A DNA stretch of 64,000 bases from Sulfuritalea sp. (GCA_016716965.1 JADJUP010000029.1:1-64000), one strand, 5' to 3'; counted from the stretch's first letter, positions 46,400 through 55,514 are shown. Translations and numbers: made by a program. The notes: generated from the sequence alone by a model not told the origin.

Positions 46400-46781
46400 A
46401 GTGTTCCTGTGGGTTGTCGATCTCTAGTTCGACATACGCGGACATTTACGTCCATTGGCAGAACCAAGATTTGCGATGAACGCTTAGCCTAGCCAGTTTC
46501 CAAACTCCATGCAAGCGTGATATCGCAGGCGACCCGGGCGCGGCGGCGGCCCATGTGAGCCGCCGAGCGAGGAGCCGTGCCAGGAGTCGTCCGCTGGCGT
46601 TGTCCGACGACGATGCCGGCCTTATCGGTATCGGCTAGTTTAGCCAGCGGCCTGGCGCGGCCCCGCCGCGCGAGGGTAGCCGCAGGCCGGCGAACCTGGG
46701 CCGACGACGCACCCGGGCCGCCGGCCCCATCGGACTGCCAACCCCCTGCTAGACTCCCACCACCCCACCACGGAGCATGCA
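46400..46781. other. 382-bp gap upstream of mrr and the quinone oxidoreductase
   Basis: Divergent intergenic region. The ~100 bp nearest mrr share its lower GC; the rest is very GC-rich and contains GGCGGC/GCCGCC near 46540-46563 as a possible hairpin. No gene, repeat copy or clear promoter was found. Confidence 0.4.
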
Positions 46782-47769
46782 ATGAAGTACATCGAACACG
46801 GCAAGGGCGGCGGCCCGGAGTGCATGGTGCTGGCCGACGGCGCCACGCCCAGTCCCGCCCCCGGACAGATCCTGATCGAAGTCGTCTGCGCGGGCGTGAA
46901 TCGCCCGGACTGCCTGCAGCGCTTCGGGCAAGTACCCGCCGCCGCCCGATGCCTCGCCGGTGCTCGGCCTCGAAGTGGCCGGCCGCGTGGCCGCCGTCGG
47001 CGAGGGCGTGACGGAATGGAAAGTCGGCGCTGGCGTTACGGCGCTCACCCCTGGCGGCGGCTATGCCGAGTACTGCGTGGCGGCGGCCGCCCATGCCCTG
47101 CCCATCCCGGCGGGCATGGACTACGCGACGGCGGCGGCGCTGCCCGAAACCTGGTTCACCGTCTGGGCCAACCTGGTCGACCTCGGCCGCCTGAAGCGCG
47201 GCGAGCGCCTGCTGGTGCATGGCGGCTCCAGCGGCATCGGCCTGGTCGCGATCCAGTTGGCGAAACACCTCGGCGTGGAGTGCTTCGTCACCGTCGGCGG
47301 CGAGGAGAAGGCCGCCTTCTGCCGCGAGGCGGGCGCCGCACACGCGATCAACTACCGCACCCACGACTTCGCCGAGGAAGTGAAGCGCATCACCGGCGGC
47401 ACGGGGGTGGATGTGGTGCTGGACATGGTGGGCGCGCCCTACCTGCAACGCAACCTCGCCTGCCTGCGCCGCGACGGGCGGCTGGTGATTGTGGCCTTCC
47501 TCGAAGGCAGCAAGGGCGAGGCCGACCTGATGCCGGTGATGATCAAGCGCCTGACCATCACCGGCTCGACCATGCGGCCGCGCACGCTGGCCGAGAAGGC
47601 GGCGATCCGCGACGCGCTGGCGGCGAACATCTGGCCCGCACTGTCACGTGGCGAACTGCTGCCGCACCTCTTCGCCCGCTTCCCGCTGGCGCAGGCGGCG
47701 GAAGCGCACCGGCTGATGGAATCGAGCAAACATATCGGCAAGATCGTCCTGGAGGTGAGGCCGGGGTGA
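46782..47769 (+). CDS. PIG3-type NAD(P)H quinone oxidoreductase (frameshifted as read)
   Basis: Zinc-independent MDR-family reductase, ~329 residues. CAGVNRPDCLQRFG, GLEVAGRVAAVGEGV, HGGSSGIGLVAIQLAKHLG (NADPH site) and NYRTHDFAEEVKRITGG are typical. One extra A near 46931 (GGGCAAGTACCC) splits the frame; removing it restores Q-Y-P-P-P-P before LGLEVAG. The segment WKVGAGVTALTPGGG is encoded by a repeat copy (47019-47044) at a place where relatives carry a similar VGDRV motif. Confidence 0.88.
47019..47044 (+). repeat. Dispersed repeat copy 14, inside the quinone oxidoreductase
   Basis: GAAAGTCGGCGCTGGCGTTA followed by CGGCGC; translated K-V-G-A-G-V-T-A. Because the family has a related native motif here, partial convergence cannot be excluded. 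Confidence 0.6.
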
Positions 47770-47825
47770 CGAGAACAGTCGCAGATTGTGGTATCGTATT
47801 TAAAATGACCATTTGGAGAATATAA

Positions 47826-48071
47826 ATGACCACCACTGCCGTCAGCGTCACGGAGTTCAAGGCGCATTGCCTGGACGTGATCCGCCAGGTCGAACAGGAA
47901 GGTACCGCCGTTGACCTCACGCGCCATGGCAAGGTCGTGGCACGACTGGTACCGACGCCGCAAACGACGCGTGGCGTTGCTCCCTGGTTGCGGCTGCGCG
48001 GCCGCGGTCGGCTCGTCGGGCCACCGGAAGCCGGGGTACTCGACGAGTCCGACTTCGAAGCCTTGCGCTGA
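47826..48071 (+). CDS. Phd/YefM-type antitoxin
   Basis: 81 residues. VSVTEFKAHCLDVIRQVEQ and LTRHGKVVARLVPTP match the Phd/YefM DNA-binding antitoxin fold. A GGAG site precedes ATG 47826, and the 55 bp upstream are AT-rich (GTATTTAAAATG), a likely promoter region. Followed after 12 bp by the PIN toxin. Confidence 0.9.
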   Translation: MTTTAVSVTEFKAHCLDVIRQVEQEGTAVDLTRHGKVVARLVPTPQTTRGVAPWLRLRGRGRLVGPPEAGVLDESDFEALR

Positions 48072-48083
48072 CCCGAGTCGTCG

Positions 48084-48491
48084 ATGCCTTCGCTCCTGCT
48101 CGATACCCATGTCTGGCTATGGTGGCTGCTGGGCCAACCCGAGCTAGCAACCGCCGAACGCGATGCGCTGGATGCATTCGCGACGGCCGGCACCCCCCCG
48201 GCAATTTCCGCCATCAGCTTGTGGGAGGCGCAGATGCTCGCCAGCAAGGAACGGCTCCAACTGGATACCCCGCTGACACATTGGCTACCCGCGGCCGCAG
48301 CCCCGGAAATAGTCACGGTGCTGCCGCTGAACACCGACGTCATCCTGGCGCTGGACGCCCTGCCCACTGGATTTCATGGCGATCCGGCGGATCGAATCAT
48401 AGTCGCCACGGCGCGTGCTCACGGGCTGCCACTGGCTACACGAGACGGAAACATCCGTCGCTCCAGAACCGTAAAGCTTTGGAAACCTTGA
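48084..48491 (+). CDS. PIN-domain toxin (VapC-like)
   Basis: 135 residues. PIN acidic residues: LLLDTHVWLWWL (Asp7), ISLWEAQMLASKERLQL (Glu), HGDPADRIIVATARAHGLPLATRD (two Asp). This belongs to the PIN group usually paired with Phd-type antitoxins; it is expected to be a ribonuclease. Intact, so the module may be functional. Confidence 0.92.
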   Translation: MPSLLLDTHVWLWWLLGQPELATAERDALDAFATAGTPPAISAISLWEAQMLASKERLQLDTPLTHWLPAAAAPEIVTVLPLNTDVILALDALPTGFHGDPADRIIVATARAHGLPLATRDGNIRRSRTVKLWKP

Positions 48492-48501
48492 GGAACACAC
48501 C

Positions 48502-49200
48502 ATGAACCTGCAAATCGACGTGGTTTCCGACGTGGTCTGCCCCTGGTGCTTCATCGGCAAGCGCCATCTCGACAAGGCCCTGGCGCAATGGCGCGCCGAG
48601 AACCCGGACAGTGAAGTCACGGTGAACTGGCACCCCTTCTTCCTCAACCCGGATACGCCCGCGGGCGGCGAGCCGTACCGGCCCTTCCTGGAAAAGAAGT
48701 TCGGCGGCCCACAGGGCCTGGCCGAGATCTGGCAGCGTGTGCGCGACGCGGGCAAGCCGGCCGGGGTGGATTTCGCCTTCGAAAAGATCGAGCTGCGCGC
48801 CAACACGCTGGCGGCGCACCGGCTGATCCACTATGCGCAAAAAGTTATGTCCCCGGCAGAGCCGGGGACGGTATCCCCTGCGGACGGCGTTGGCGACACG
48901 GCGACACTGGTCGAGGCGCTGTTCGCGGCACAATTCCTCGACGGCCGCCATGTCGGCGACCGCGCCGTGCTGGCCGAAATCGCCGGCGCCTGCGGCTTCG
49001 ACGCCGCTGCGGTGAAGGCCTACCTCGATGGCGACGAAGATGCCGAAGCGGTAAAGGCGGATGCCGACCAGTCGCGGCGCATGGGGATCAACGGCGTGCC
49101 CTTCTTCGTCTTCAACCAGAAGCTGGCGGCCTCCGGGGCGCAGCCGCCCGAAGCGCTGCTGGGCGTGATGCGCCAGGCGGCCGGCGACGGCGCTACTTGA
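48502..49200 (+). CDS. frnE: DsbA-family FrnE-like thiol oxidoreductase with in-frame repeat insertion
   Basis: 232 residues, cytoplasmic thioredoxin-fold protein. Active site VVCPWCFIGKRHLDKAL at residues 11-28 and GINGVPFFVFNQK near the C terminus. Between HRLIHYAQ and LVEALFAAQFLDGR, where relatives have a short loop, lie about 20 extra residues (KVMSPAEPGTVSPADGVGDT) encoded by a composite repeat at 48840-48904. The frame is kept, so the protein is probably still made. Its last 8 bases overlap the convergent GST gene. Confidence 0.9.
   Translation: MNLQIDVVSDVVCPWCFIGKRHLDKALAQWRAENPDSEVTVNWHPFFLNPDTPAGGEPYRPFLEKKFGGPQGLAEIWQRVRDAGKPAGVDFAFEKIELRANTLAAHRLIHYAQKVMSPAEPGTVSPADGVGDTATLVEALFAAQFLDGRHVGDRAVLAEIAGACGFDAAAVKAYLDGDEDAEAVKADADQSRRMGINGVPFFVFNQKLAASGAQPPEALLGVMRQAAGDGAT
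48840..48904 (+). repeat. Composite dispersed repeat copy 15, in frame inside frnE
   Basis: AAAAGT, a 43-base module with a 9-bp stem (48849-48857 GTCCCCGGC with 48861-48869 GCCGGGGAC), then the core CGGCGTTGGCGACACGGCGA. Compared with the copy at 40507-40570 the stems differ by a paired T-A to C-G change. Confidence 0.88.
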
Positions 49201-49801
49201 TCAGGCCTTCTTCCCGCATGGCCTGCTGCACGGCGGGCCGTTCCTTGACGCGCGACCAGTAGTCGCCGAGGCGCGGGCGGCCTTCCTTGATATCGACCCC
49301 GACCATGCGGCCCCAGCTCAGCACGGTGAACAGGTAGGCGTCGGCCACCGAAAAGTCGCCGAGCAGGTAGTCACGCCCGGCCAGCTTCTGTTCGATCACG
49401 TCGAGGCGGCGGCCGATCAGCGCGCGCGCTGCGGCTTTCGATTCTTCCGGCGTTGCCGGATTGAACAGTGGGCTGAATGACTTGTGCACCTCGGTGGAAA
49501 TGAAGTTGAGCATTTCCTGAAGGCGCACGCGCTCGAAGCTGGCGGCGGGCGGTGCCAGTTTTTTGGCCGGTGCCTGGTCGGCAAGGTACTGCACGATGGC
49601 CGGGCCTTCGGTCAGCACTTCGCCGTTGTCGAGCACCAGCGCAGGCACGTAGCCGGCGGCATTGACGGCAAAGAAATCGGCGCCGCTTTCGGTCTTCTTG
49701 GCCTTCAGGTCGACCTTCTCGATCGTGTAGGAAAGGCCGGCTTCGGCCAGCACGATGTGTGGCGATAGCGAGCAGGCGCCGGGGCTGTAATAGAGCTTCA
49801 C
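49193..49801 (-). CDS. gst: Glutathione S-transferase
   Basis: 202 residues, beta-class-like. N-terminal KLYYSPGACSLSPHIVLAEAG with the Cys10/Ser region, thioredoxin-fold VPALVLDNGEVLTEGPAIVQYL, and helical C-terminal domain GDFSVADAYLFTVLSW. Likely conjugates or binds glutathione. Converges with frnE. Confidence 0.93.
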   Translation of the reverse strand: MKLYYSPGACSLSPHIVLAEAGLSYTIEKVDLKAKKTESGADFFAVNAAGYVPALVLDNGEVLTEGPAIVQYLADQAPAKKLAPPAASFERVRLQEMLNFISTEVHKSFSPLFNPATPEESKAAARALIGRRLDVIEQKLAGRDYLLGDFSVADAYLFTVLSWGRMVGVDIKEGRPRLGDYWSRVKERPAVQQAMREEGLIK

Positions 49802-49835
49802 GGGTTTTCTCCTTGTGGTTTTGTCTGCGGGGGAT

Positions 49836-50522
49836 TCAGTTGCTGCGTCGCCCCTGCTCCGCCGCCTTCTGTTCGACGGCGAAGACCGCGGCCTCGACGC
49901 GGGAACTCAGGTTGAGCTTGGCCAGGATGTGCTTGACGTGCAGCTTGACGGTGTCATGACTGATGTCGAGCACGCGGGCGATGGCCTTGTTCGACAGGCC
50001 CTGCGACAACTGTTGCAGGATTTCGCGCTCGCGCGCGGTGAGCAGCTTGAGCGTATCGGCCTTGGCATTGGCGGCATTGCCGCCCTGCAGCAGGTTCACC
50101 AGCTTCAGCGTCATCGCCGGGGCGACTACCGTTTCGCCACGCACCGCGCGCTGCACGGCATCGACCACGTCTTCGGGTTCCATGTCCTTCAGCAGGTAAC
50201 CCTTGGCGCCGGCCTGCATCGCAGCAGCGAGGTCGTCCTCTGCGTCGCTCACGGTCAGCACCAGCACCGGTCCGAGCCAGCCGCCGGCGACCAGCTGCCG
50301 CAGCAGGCTGAGGCCGCCGTTGGGCGGCATGTTGAGGTCGGTGATGATGACGTCCGGGCGCGCCTCCCCAAGCTGGCGCAGCGCGTCTTCGCCGTTGCCG
50401 GCGATGGCGGCGACCTTGATCGTGCCGCGCTGTTCCAGCAGTTCGGCGAGGCCCTTGCGGAACAGCGTGTGGTCATCGACCAGCATGACGCGGATCGGAT
50501 CGTCGGCGACCGGCAGGCTCAT
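49836..50522 (-). CDS. NarL-family response regulator
   Basis: 228 residues. Receiver with acidic DD at 16-17, phosphoacceptor Asp62 in VIITDLNMPPNGG and Lys near 112 (GYLLKDMEPED), then a LuxR-type helix-turn-helix (LTAREREILQQLSQGLSNKA, KLHVKHILAKLNLSSR). The start overlaps the sensor-kinase stop by four bases, so the two form a two-component pair. Confidence 0.93.
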   Translation of the reverse strand: MSLPVADDPIRVMLVDDHTLFRKGLAELLEQRGTIKVAAIAGNGEDALRQLGEARPDVIITDLNMPPNGGLSLLRQLVAGGWLGPVLVLTVSDAEDDLAAAMQAGAKGYLLKDMEPEDVVDAVQRAVRGETVVAPAMTLKLVNLLQGGNAANAKADTLKLLTAREREILQQLSQGLSNKAIARVLDISHDTVKLHVKHILAKLNLSSRVEAAVFAVEQKAAEQGRRSN

Positions 50523-51751
50523 CCCGAAACGCCTCCGCCGGGGGGGAAGCTCAGCCTGACGCGGAAACCGCCGCCGGGCAGGTTGGCGACTTCGAGGTGG
50601 CCGCCGATCTTCTCGGCGCGCTCGCGCATGATGGCGAGGCCGAAGTGGTCGCGCAGTCCGGCGTGTTCGCGGAAGCCGCCAACACGATTGGCGATGGCGA
50701 AGAAGCCCTGTCCGCCCTTGCCGTTGTCCTCCACCGTGGCGTCGTAGTAGTCACCCGAGGCCTCCAGCGTCATGCGCGCCTCGGTGGCGCCGGAATGGCG
50801 CGCGACGTTGGCCAGCGCCTCCTGCAGGATGTGGAACACCTGGCTTTCCTTTTCCGGCTCCAGGCGCAGGTCGGTCAGCCTGTTGTCGTAGTGCAGGACG
50901 ATGCCGGTGCGTTCCTGGAAGCCGCAGGCGAGGCCCTGCAGGGCGTGGTGCAGGCCCATCGGGTCCATCCGGCTGCGGAACTGCACCAGCAGTTCGCGCA
51001 GGTGTCCGTAGGCGTCGTCCAGCGCCTGGCTGACGTCGCCGGCGTATTTGGCGCTTTTCTCCAGCGACTGGTCGGCCAGCGCGTCGTTGAGCATGGCCAT
51101 GCGCATCTTCATGTAGGCCAGGGTCTGCGCCAGCGAATCGTGGATTTCAGCGGCCATCATCTGGCGTTCGCTGGTCAGCACGATACGCAGGTTCTCGCGC
51201 TTCAGCCGCGCGTTTTCGAGCGCCATGCCGAGGTGCTCACCGATGGAGCGGAACAGCAGCGCGACTTCCTCGGGCAGTTCGAAGGCTTCCGGCAGGAACA
51301 GGTTGTAGGTGCCGAGCAGGCGGCCGCCATTCGACAGGGGTACCACCACCATGGCCTGGCAGCCAGTGGCAAAAAAATTTCCGCCGGTGCGCTCCGCGCA
51401 GCCTTTCAGCTCGATCTCGAAAAGCGGGCGGTTCTGCCCGATGGCGATTCCGCAGACACCGCAATCACGCGATACCAGCCGCTCCTTTTCGACCACCGCC
51501 GGCGGCAGGCCGCGCGAGGCGACCATGCGCAAATGCTTGCCGTCGCTGGTCAGCACCCGTACCACGCCGGCATCGGCCTTGGCGAGACGGATCATGGTGC
51601 CGAGGAAGCGGCCGAGCAGTTCGTCGAGGTCGTCCTCGTCGGCCAGGTTGCTGGCGATCTCGGACAGGACATGCAGCGCTTCCAGCGTATGGCCACCGGA
51701 TGGATCGAGGTCCAGGTGTTCGAGCGAAGTCGCGGTGTCGAGCTTGTTCAT
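50519..51751 (-). CDS. NarX/NreB-type soluble sensor kinase with Cys-rich GAF domain
   Basis: 410 residues, no membrane helix. A GAF domain (~25-185) carries four cysteines, Cys97, Cys100, Cys118 and Cys131 (RDCGVCGIAIG, KGCAERTGG, ATGCQAM), which could hold an Fe-S cluster. HisKA_3 follows with His204 in AEIHDSLAQTLAYMK, then HATPase (FHILQEALANVARHSGA, DNGKGG, GLAIMRERAEKIGG). Start ATG 51751 overlaps the Nudix stop. The signal may be O2, NO or redox; this is inference from the cysteines. Confidence 0.88.
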   Translation of the reverse strand: MNKLDTATSLEHLDLDPSGGHTLEALHVLSEIASNLADEDDLDELLGRFLGTMIRLAKADAGVVRVLTSDGKHLRMVASRGLPPAVVEKERLVSRDCGVCGIAIGQNRPLFEIELKGCAERTGGNFFATGCQAMVVVPLSNGGRLLGTYNLFLPEAFELPEEVALLFRSIGEHLGMALENARLKRENLRIVLTSERQMMAAEIHDSLAQTLAYMKMRMAMLNDALADQSLEKSAKYAGDVSQALDDAYGHLRELLVQFRSRMDPMGLHHALQGLACGFQERTGIVLHYDNRLTDLRLEPEKESQVFHILQEALANVARHSGATEARMTLEASGDYYDATVEDNGKGGQGFFAIANRVGGFREHAGLRDHFGLAIMRERAEKIGGHLEVANLPGGGFRVRLSFPPGGGVSG

Positions 51752-52311
51752 TCGGGTAGCGGCCAGGCGCCGCTGGTGATCTTGTCGGCCCACAACAGCG
51801 CGCTGAGGGTCTTGCCGTCGGTGATCTCGCCATCCTGCACCGCCAGCATGGCATCAGCGACGCTCATTTCGATGATCTCGAGGAATTCTCCATGGTCGCG
51901 TTGATGGCCGACGTAGATCAGGCCCTGCGCCCAGAAGATTTCGATGCGCTCGTCGGCGTAGCCGATGCAGGGGTGCATGGTCGCCAAATGGCGCCAGTGC
52001 TTTGCCTGGTGGCCGGTTTCCTCGCGCAGTTCGCGCTTGGCGGTGTCCAGCGGGTGTTCGCCGGTATCGATCTTGCCGGCGGGAAGCTCGACGAAAATGC
52101 GCCGCAAGGGATAGCGGAACTGGCGCTCGAACAGCAGCTTGCCGTTGTCCAGCACCGGGATCACGACCACCGCCCCGGGATGGGTGATCCACTCGCGAAC
52201 GGCTTCGTCGCCATTGGGCAGGCGTGCCGTGTCGCGCCGCACGTGCAAGAGCTTGCCGTCATATACCGGCTCGCTGGTCAGCGTGTGCTCGATCAGCTCG
52301 GAATCGTCCAT
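51748..52311 (-). CDS. nudF: Nudix hydrolase, ADP-ribose pyrophosphatase type
   Basis: 187 residues. Nudix box GEHPLDTAKRELREETGHQA with the expected Glu residues, preceded by FVELPAGKID. Hydrolyses ADP-ribose or similar nucleoside diphosphate derivatives. Overlaps the sensor kinase by four bases, so it is first in a three-gene minus-strand unit with the two-component pair. Confidence 0.9.
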   Translation of the reverse strand: MDDSELIEHTLTSEPVYDGKLLHVRRDTARLPNGDEAVREWITHPGAVVVIPVLDNGKLLFERQFRYPLRRIFVELPAGKIDTGEHPLDTAKRELREETGHQAKHWRHLATMHPCIGYADERIEIFWAQGLIYVGHQRDHGEFLEIIEMSVADAMLAVQDGEITDGKTLSALLWADKITSGAWPLPE

Positions 52312-52453
52312 GAGGTCATCGTAGATTGATGGAATTTGGCGCGGCTTCGCAACGGACTATCTTATATCAGGCCGGCGCGGATACTCCGCTTGCGATGCAG
52401 GGAAAAGGGTCGGGCAGCGCACTGGCGTCGCAGACAGTTGCTGCGCGCAAGTC

Positions 52454-52490
52454 AAAAAAAAGCCGCCATGCGTTGCTTGCAGGGCGGCTT
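52454..52490 (-). terminator. Intrinsic terminator of the nuo operon
   Basis: On the minus strand AAGCCGCC (52490-52483) pairs with GGCGGCTT (52467-52460) and is followed by a run of eight T (52461-52454). It lies 30 bp after nuoN. Confidence 0.85.
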
Positions 52491-52519
52491 CTTGGCTACG
52501 CGCAGGAGCGCGGCACGTG

Positions 52520-54001
52520 TCAGAGAGAGCGCATCAGGGTCGTGGTGCAGACCAGCATCAATGCATCGGGGAAGAGGCCGAAGCCGGCGACCGCGAGGCC
52601 ATTGAGCGACAGCAGAACACGCAGGTCCAGCCCGGCCGTGATGGGCGCCGAATCGGCCGGCGCATCGAAGTACATCAGCTTGACCACGCGCAGGTAGTAG
52701 AAGGCGCCGATCAGGGAGAACATCACTGCGATCACGGCAACCGTGGTGTAACCGGCCTTGATGGCTGCCAGCAGGACCGCGAACTTGGCGAAGAAGCCGA
52801 TGAAGAAGGGAATGCCGGCCATGGAGAACATGAAGATCAGCATCATCGCGGCGAACCACGGGCTGCGCTTATTGAGGCCCTTGAAGTCTTCCAGGTTCTC
52901 CGCTTCGTAGCCGGCGCGCGAGAGAAGCAGAACCGTGCCGAAGGCACCGAGCGTCATCAGGACATAGGCAACGCTGTAGTACAGCGCCGAACTGTAGGCA
53001 TTGACGGCTGTGAAGGCATCGACCTGCCCGCCGACCACGCCGGACATGAGGCCGAGCACCATGTAGCCCATGTGCGAGATCGCCGAATACGCCAGCATGC
53101 GCTTGATGTTGGTCTGCGCGATGGCGGCGAGGTTGCCCAGACCGATCGAGAGCACGGCCATCACCAGCAGCATCTTCTGCCAGTCGCCGGCGAGCCCGAA
53201 CATGCCGTACACCAGCAGGCGCAGGGCCATGGCGAAGGCGGCGAGCTTCGGCGCGGAGCCGACGAACATGGTCACGGCAGTCGGGGCGCCATGATAGACG
53301 TCGGGAATCCACATGTGGAAGGGCACCAGGCCGAGCTTGAAGGCGATGCCGGCGACGAGGAATACCAGACCGAATACCAGCACCGTCTTCTCGCTGTGGC
53401 CCTGATACATCGCCTGCGCAATGCCGCCCAGTTCCAGGCTGCCAGTGGCGCCGTAGATCATTGACATGCCATAGAGCAGCAGGCCCGACGCCAGCGCGCC
53501 GAGCACGAAATACTTCATCGCCGCCTCGGTGCCGCGGGTCGAGTCGCGGTCGATGGCGACCAGGCCATACAACGACAGCGACATCAGTTCCAGGCCAAGG
53601 TACATCGTCAGCAGGCTGGCGGCCGAAATCATCACCATCATGCCCAGCGTCGCGTACAGCACCAGGACATAGAACTCGCCCTTGTCCAGCCCCCGATCGG
53701 CCAGGTATTGCCGGCTGTAAACCAGCATCATCAGTACCGCGAGATAGGTCATCAGCTTGAGGAAGTCGGACAGCAGGTCGTCGACGAACATGTTGCTGAA
53801 GGTCAGCGTGGTCTGTCCGTCGGACGTGACCAGGGTGAGCGCGGCGCACCCAAGCAGGGTAACGGCGGTCAGCATGGCGGCCATCCAGCGGTGGGTGGCG
53901 CCAAAGAACAGGTCCACGAACAGCACCAGGAAGGACATCAGCAGGAGAAATATCTCCGGAGCTGCCGGGTACAGGTCGGGCATCACGAAATTGTTCAGCA
54001 T
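52520..54001 (-). CDS. nuoN: NADH-quinone oxidoreductase subunit N
   Basis: 493 residues, antiporter-like membrane subunit of complex I with ~14 hydrophobic segments. Family motifs: ELMSLSLYGLVAIDRDS, LGLVPFHMWIPDVYHGAPT, AYSAISHMGYMVLGL, where the charged Lys/Glu/His residues line the proton path. ATG 54001 chosen; an in-frame ATG seven codons in is possible. Last gene before the terminator. Confidence 0.96.
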   Translation of the reverse strand: MLNNFVMPDLYPAAPEIFLLLMSFLVLFVDLFFGATHRWMAAMLTAVTLLGCAALTLVTSDGQTTLTFSNMFVDDLLSDFLKLMTYLAVLMMLVYSRQYLADRGLDKGEFYVLVLYATLGMMVMISAASLLTMYLGLELMSLSLYGLVAIDRDSTRGTEAAMKYFVLGALASGLLLYGMSMIYGATGSLELGGIAQAMYQGHSEKTVLVFGLVFLVAGIAFKLGLVPFHMWIPDVYHGAPTAVTMFVGSAPKLAAFAMALRLLVYGMFGLAGDWQKMLLVMAVLSIGLGNLAAIAQTNIKRMLAYSAISHMGYMVLGLMSGVVGGQVDAFTAVNAYSSALYYSVAYVLMTLGAFGTVLLLSRAGYEAENLEDFKGLNKRSPWFAAMMLIFMFSMAGIPFFIGFFAKFAVLLAAIKAGYTTVAVIAVMFSLIGAFYYLRVVKLMYFDAPADSAPITAGLDLRVLLSLNGLAVAGFGLFPDALMLVCTTTLMRSL

Positions 54002-54038
54002 CGCTTCTCTCGTGTCTTTCTAGTCGTGTGCCTTGGGC

Positions 54039-55514
54039 TCAAAGCTTGCTCGCCGCAACATGCTTGAGCAGGTTATCCACCGAAGCGTGCATCACCTCGG
54101 TGAAGGGGAAGGGATAGAGACCCATGGCCAGCACGCAGACGGCGAGCAGGCCAAGCACCAGGAATTCGCGTCCGTTGATGTCGGTGAGCTCGGCGACATG
54201 CGGGTTGCCGATCGGGCCGAAGACCACGCGCTTGATCATCCACAGCGTGTAGGCGGCACCGAGGATCAGCGTCGTGGCAGCAGCGAAGCCCATCCAGAAA
54301 TTGGCCTTGATGGCGCCGAGGATGACCATGAACTCGCCGACGAAGCCGGAGGTGGCCGGCAGGCCGGAATTGGCCATGGCGAAGAAGACGAACAGCCCGG
54401 CAAACTTGGGCATGGTGTGCACCACGCCGCCGTAATCTGCAATCTGCCGCGAGTGCATGCGGTCGTACATGACGCCGACGCAAAGGAACATCGCCGCCGA
54501 GATGAATCCGTGGGAAATCATCTGCACCAGGGCGCCTTCGACGCCGATGGCGTTGAAGATGAAGAAGCCGAGCGTGACGAAGCCCATGTGCGAAATCGAG
54601 GAATAGGCGATCAGCTTCTTCATGTCGGTCTGCACCAGCGCAACGAAGCCGATGTAGACCACCGCGATCAGGGAGAGCGCAATCATCATCGGAGCCAGGT
54701 GATGGCTGGCATCGGGCACGATGGGCAGCGAAAACCGGACGAAACCATAGGCACCCAGCTTCAGCGCAATCGCCGCCAGCACCACGGAACCGCCGGTCGG
54801 CGCCTCGACGTGTGCGTCAGGCAACCATGTGTGTACCGGCCACATTGGGACCTTGACTGCGAAGGAGACCAGGAAGGCAACGAAGATCAAGATCTGCGGC
54901 GCCATGCCGATGCGCATCTCATGCCAGTCGAGGATGCTGAAGCTGCCGCCGGCTTCGAGGAACAGCCAGATCAGGGCAACCAGCATCAGCAATGACCCGA
55001 GCAGCGTGTAGAGGAAGAACTTGAAGGCTGCATAGACGCGGTTCGGGCCGCCCCAGACGCCGATGATGATGTACATCGGAATCAGCGACGCTTCGAAGAA
55101 TACGTAGAAGAGGATGCCGTCGAGCGCGCTGAAGATGCCATTCATCAGGCCCGACATGACCAGGAAGGCGCCCATGTACTGAGCCTGCTTTTCCTCGATG
55201 ACTTCCCAGCCGGCCAGCACCACGAAGATCGTGATCAGGCTGTTGAGCAGGATGAATGGCATCGAAATGCCGTCAACACCGAGGAAGTACTGGACATTGA
55301 AGCGGGTAATCCAGGGCGTCTTTTCGACGAACTGCATGCCGACCTGGCTTGCATCGAAACCGGTGTAGAGCGGAATCGTCACCAGGAAGCCGGCAATCGC
55401 CACCAGCAGCGACAGCCAGCGCACCAGCGCGCGACGTTCCGAGCCGATCCAGAACACCGGCAGCGCGCCGAGGATGGGGACCCAGATTGCGAGACTCAGA
55501 AGTTGCGAATTCAT
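54039..55514 (-). CDS. nuoM: NADH-quinone oxidoreductase subunit M
   Basis: 491 residues, antiporter-like subunit. Motifs: YVFFEASLIPMYIIIGVWGG, KVPMWPVHTWLPDAHVEAP, AYSSISHMGFVTLGFF. Proton-pumping module P of complex I. 37 bp from nuoN, 45 bp from nuoL. Confidence 0.97.
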   Translation of the reverse strand: MNSQLLSLAIWVPILGALPVFWIGSERRALVRWLSLLVAIAGFLVTIPLYTGFDASQVGMQFVEKTPWITRFNVQYFLGVDGISMPFILLNSLITIFVVLAGWEVIEEKQAQYMGAFLVMSGLMNGIFSALDGILFYVFFEASLIPMYIIIGVWGGPNRVYAAFKFFLYTLLGSLLMLVALIWLFLEAGGSFSILDWHEMRIGMAPQILIFVAFLVSFAVKVPMWPVHTWLPDAHVEAPTGGSVVLAAIALKLGAYGFVRFSLPIVPDASHHLAPMMIALSLIAVVYIGFVALVQTDMKKLIAYSSISHMGFVTLGFFIFNAIGVEGALVQMISHGFISAAMFLCVGVMYDRMHSRQIADYGGVVHTMPKFAGLFVFFAMANSGLPATSGFVGEFMVILGAIKANFWMGFAAATTLILGAAYTLWMIKRVVFGPIGNPHVAELTDINGREFLVLGLLAVCVLAMGLYPFPFTEVMHASVDNLLKHVAASKL

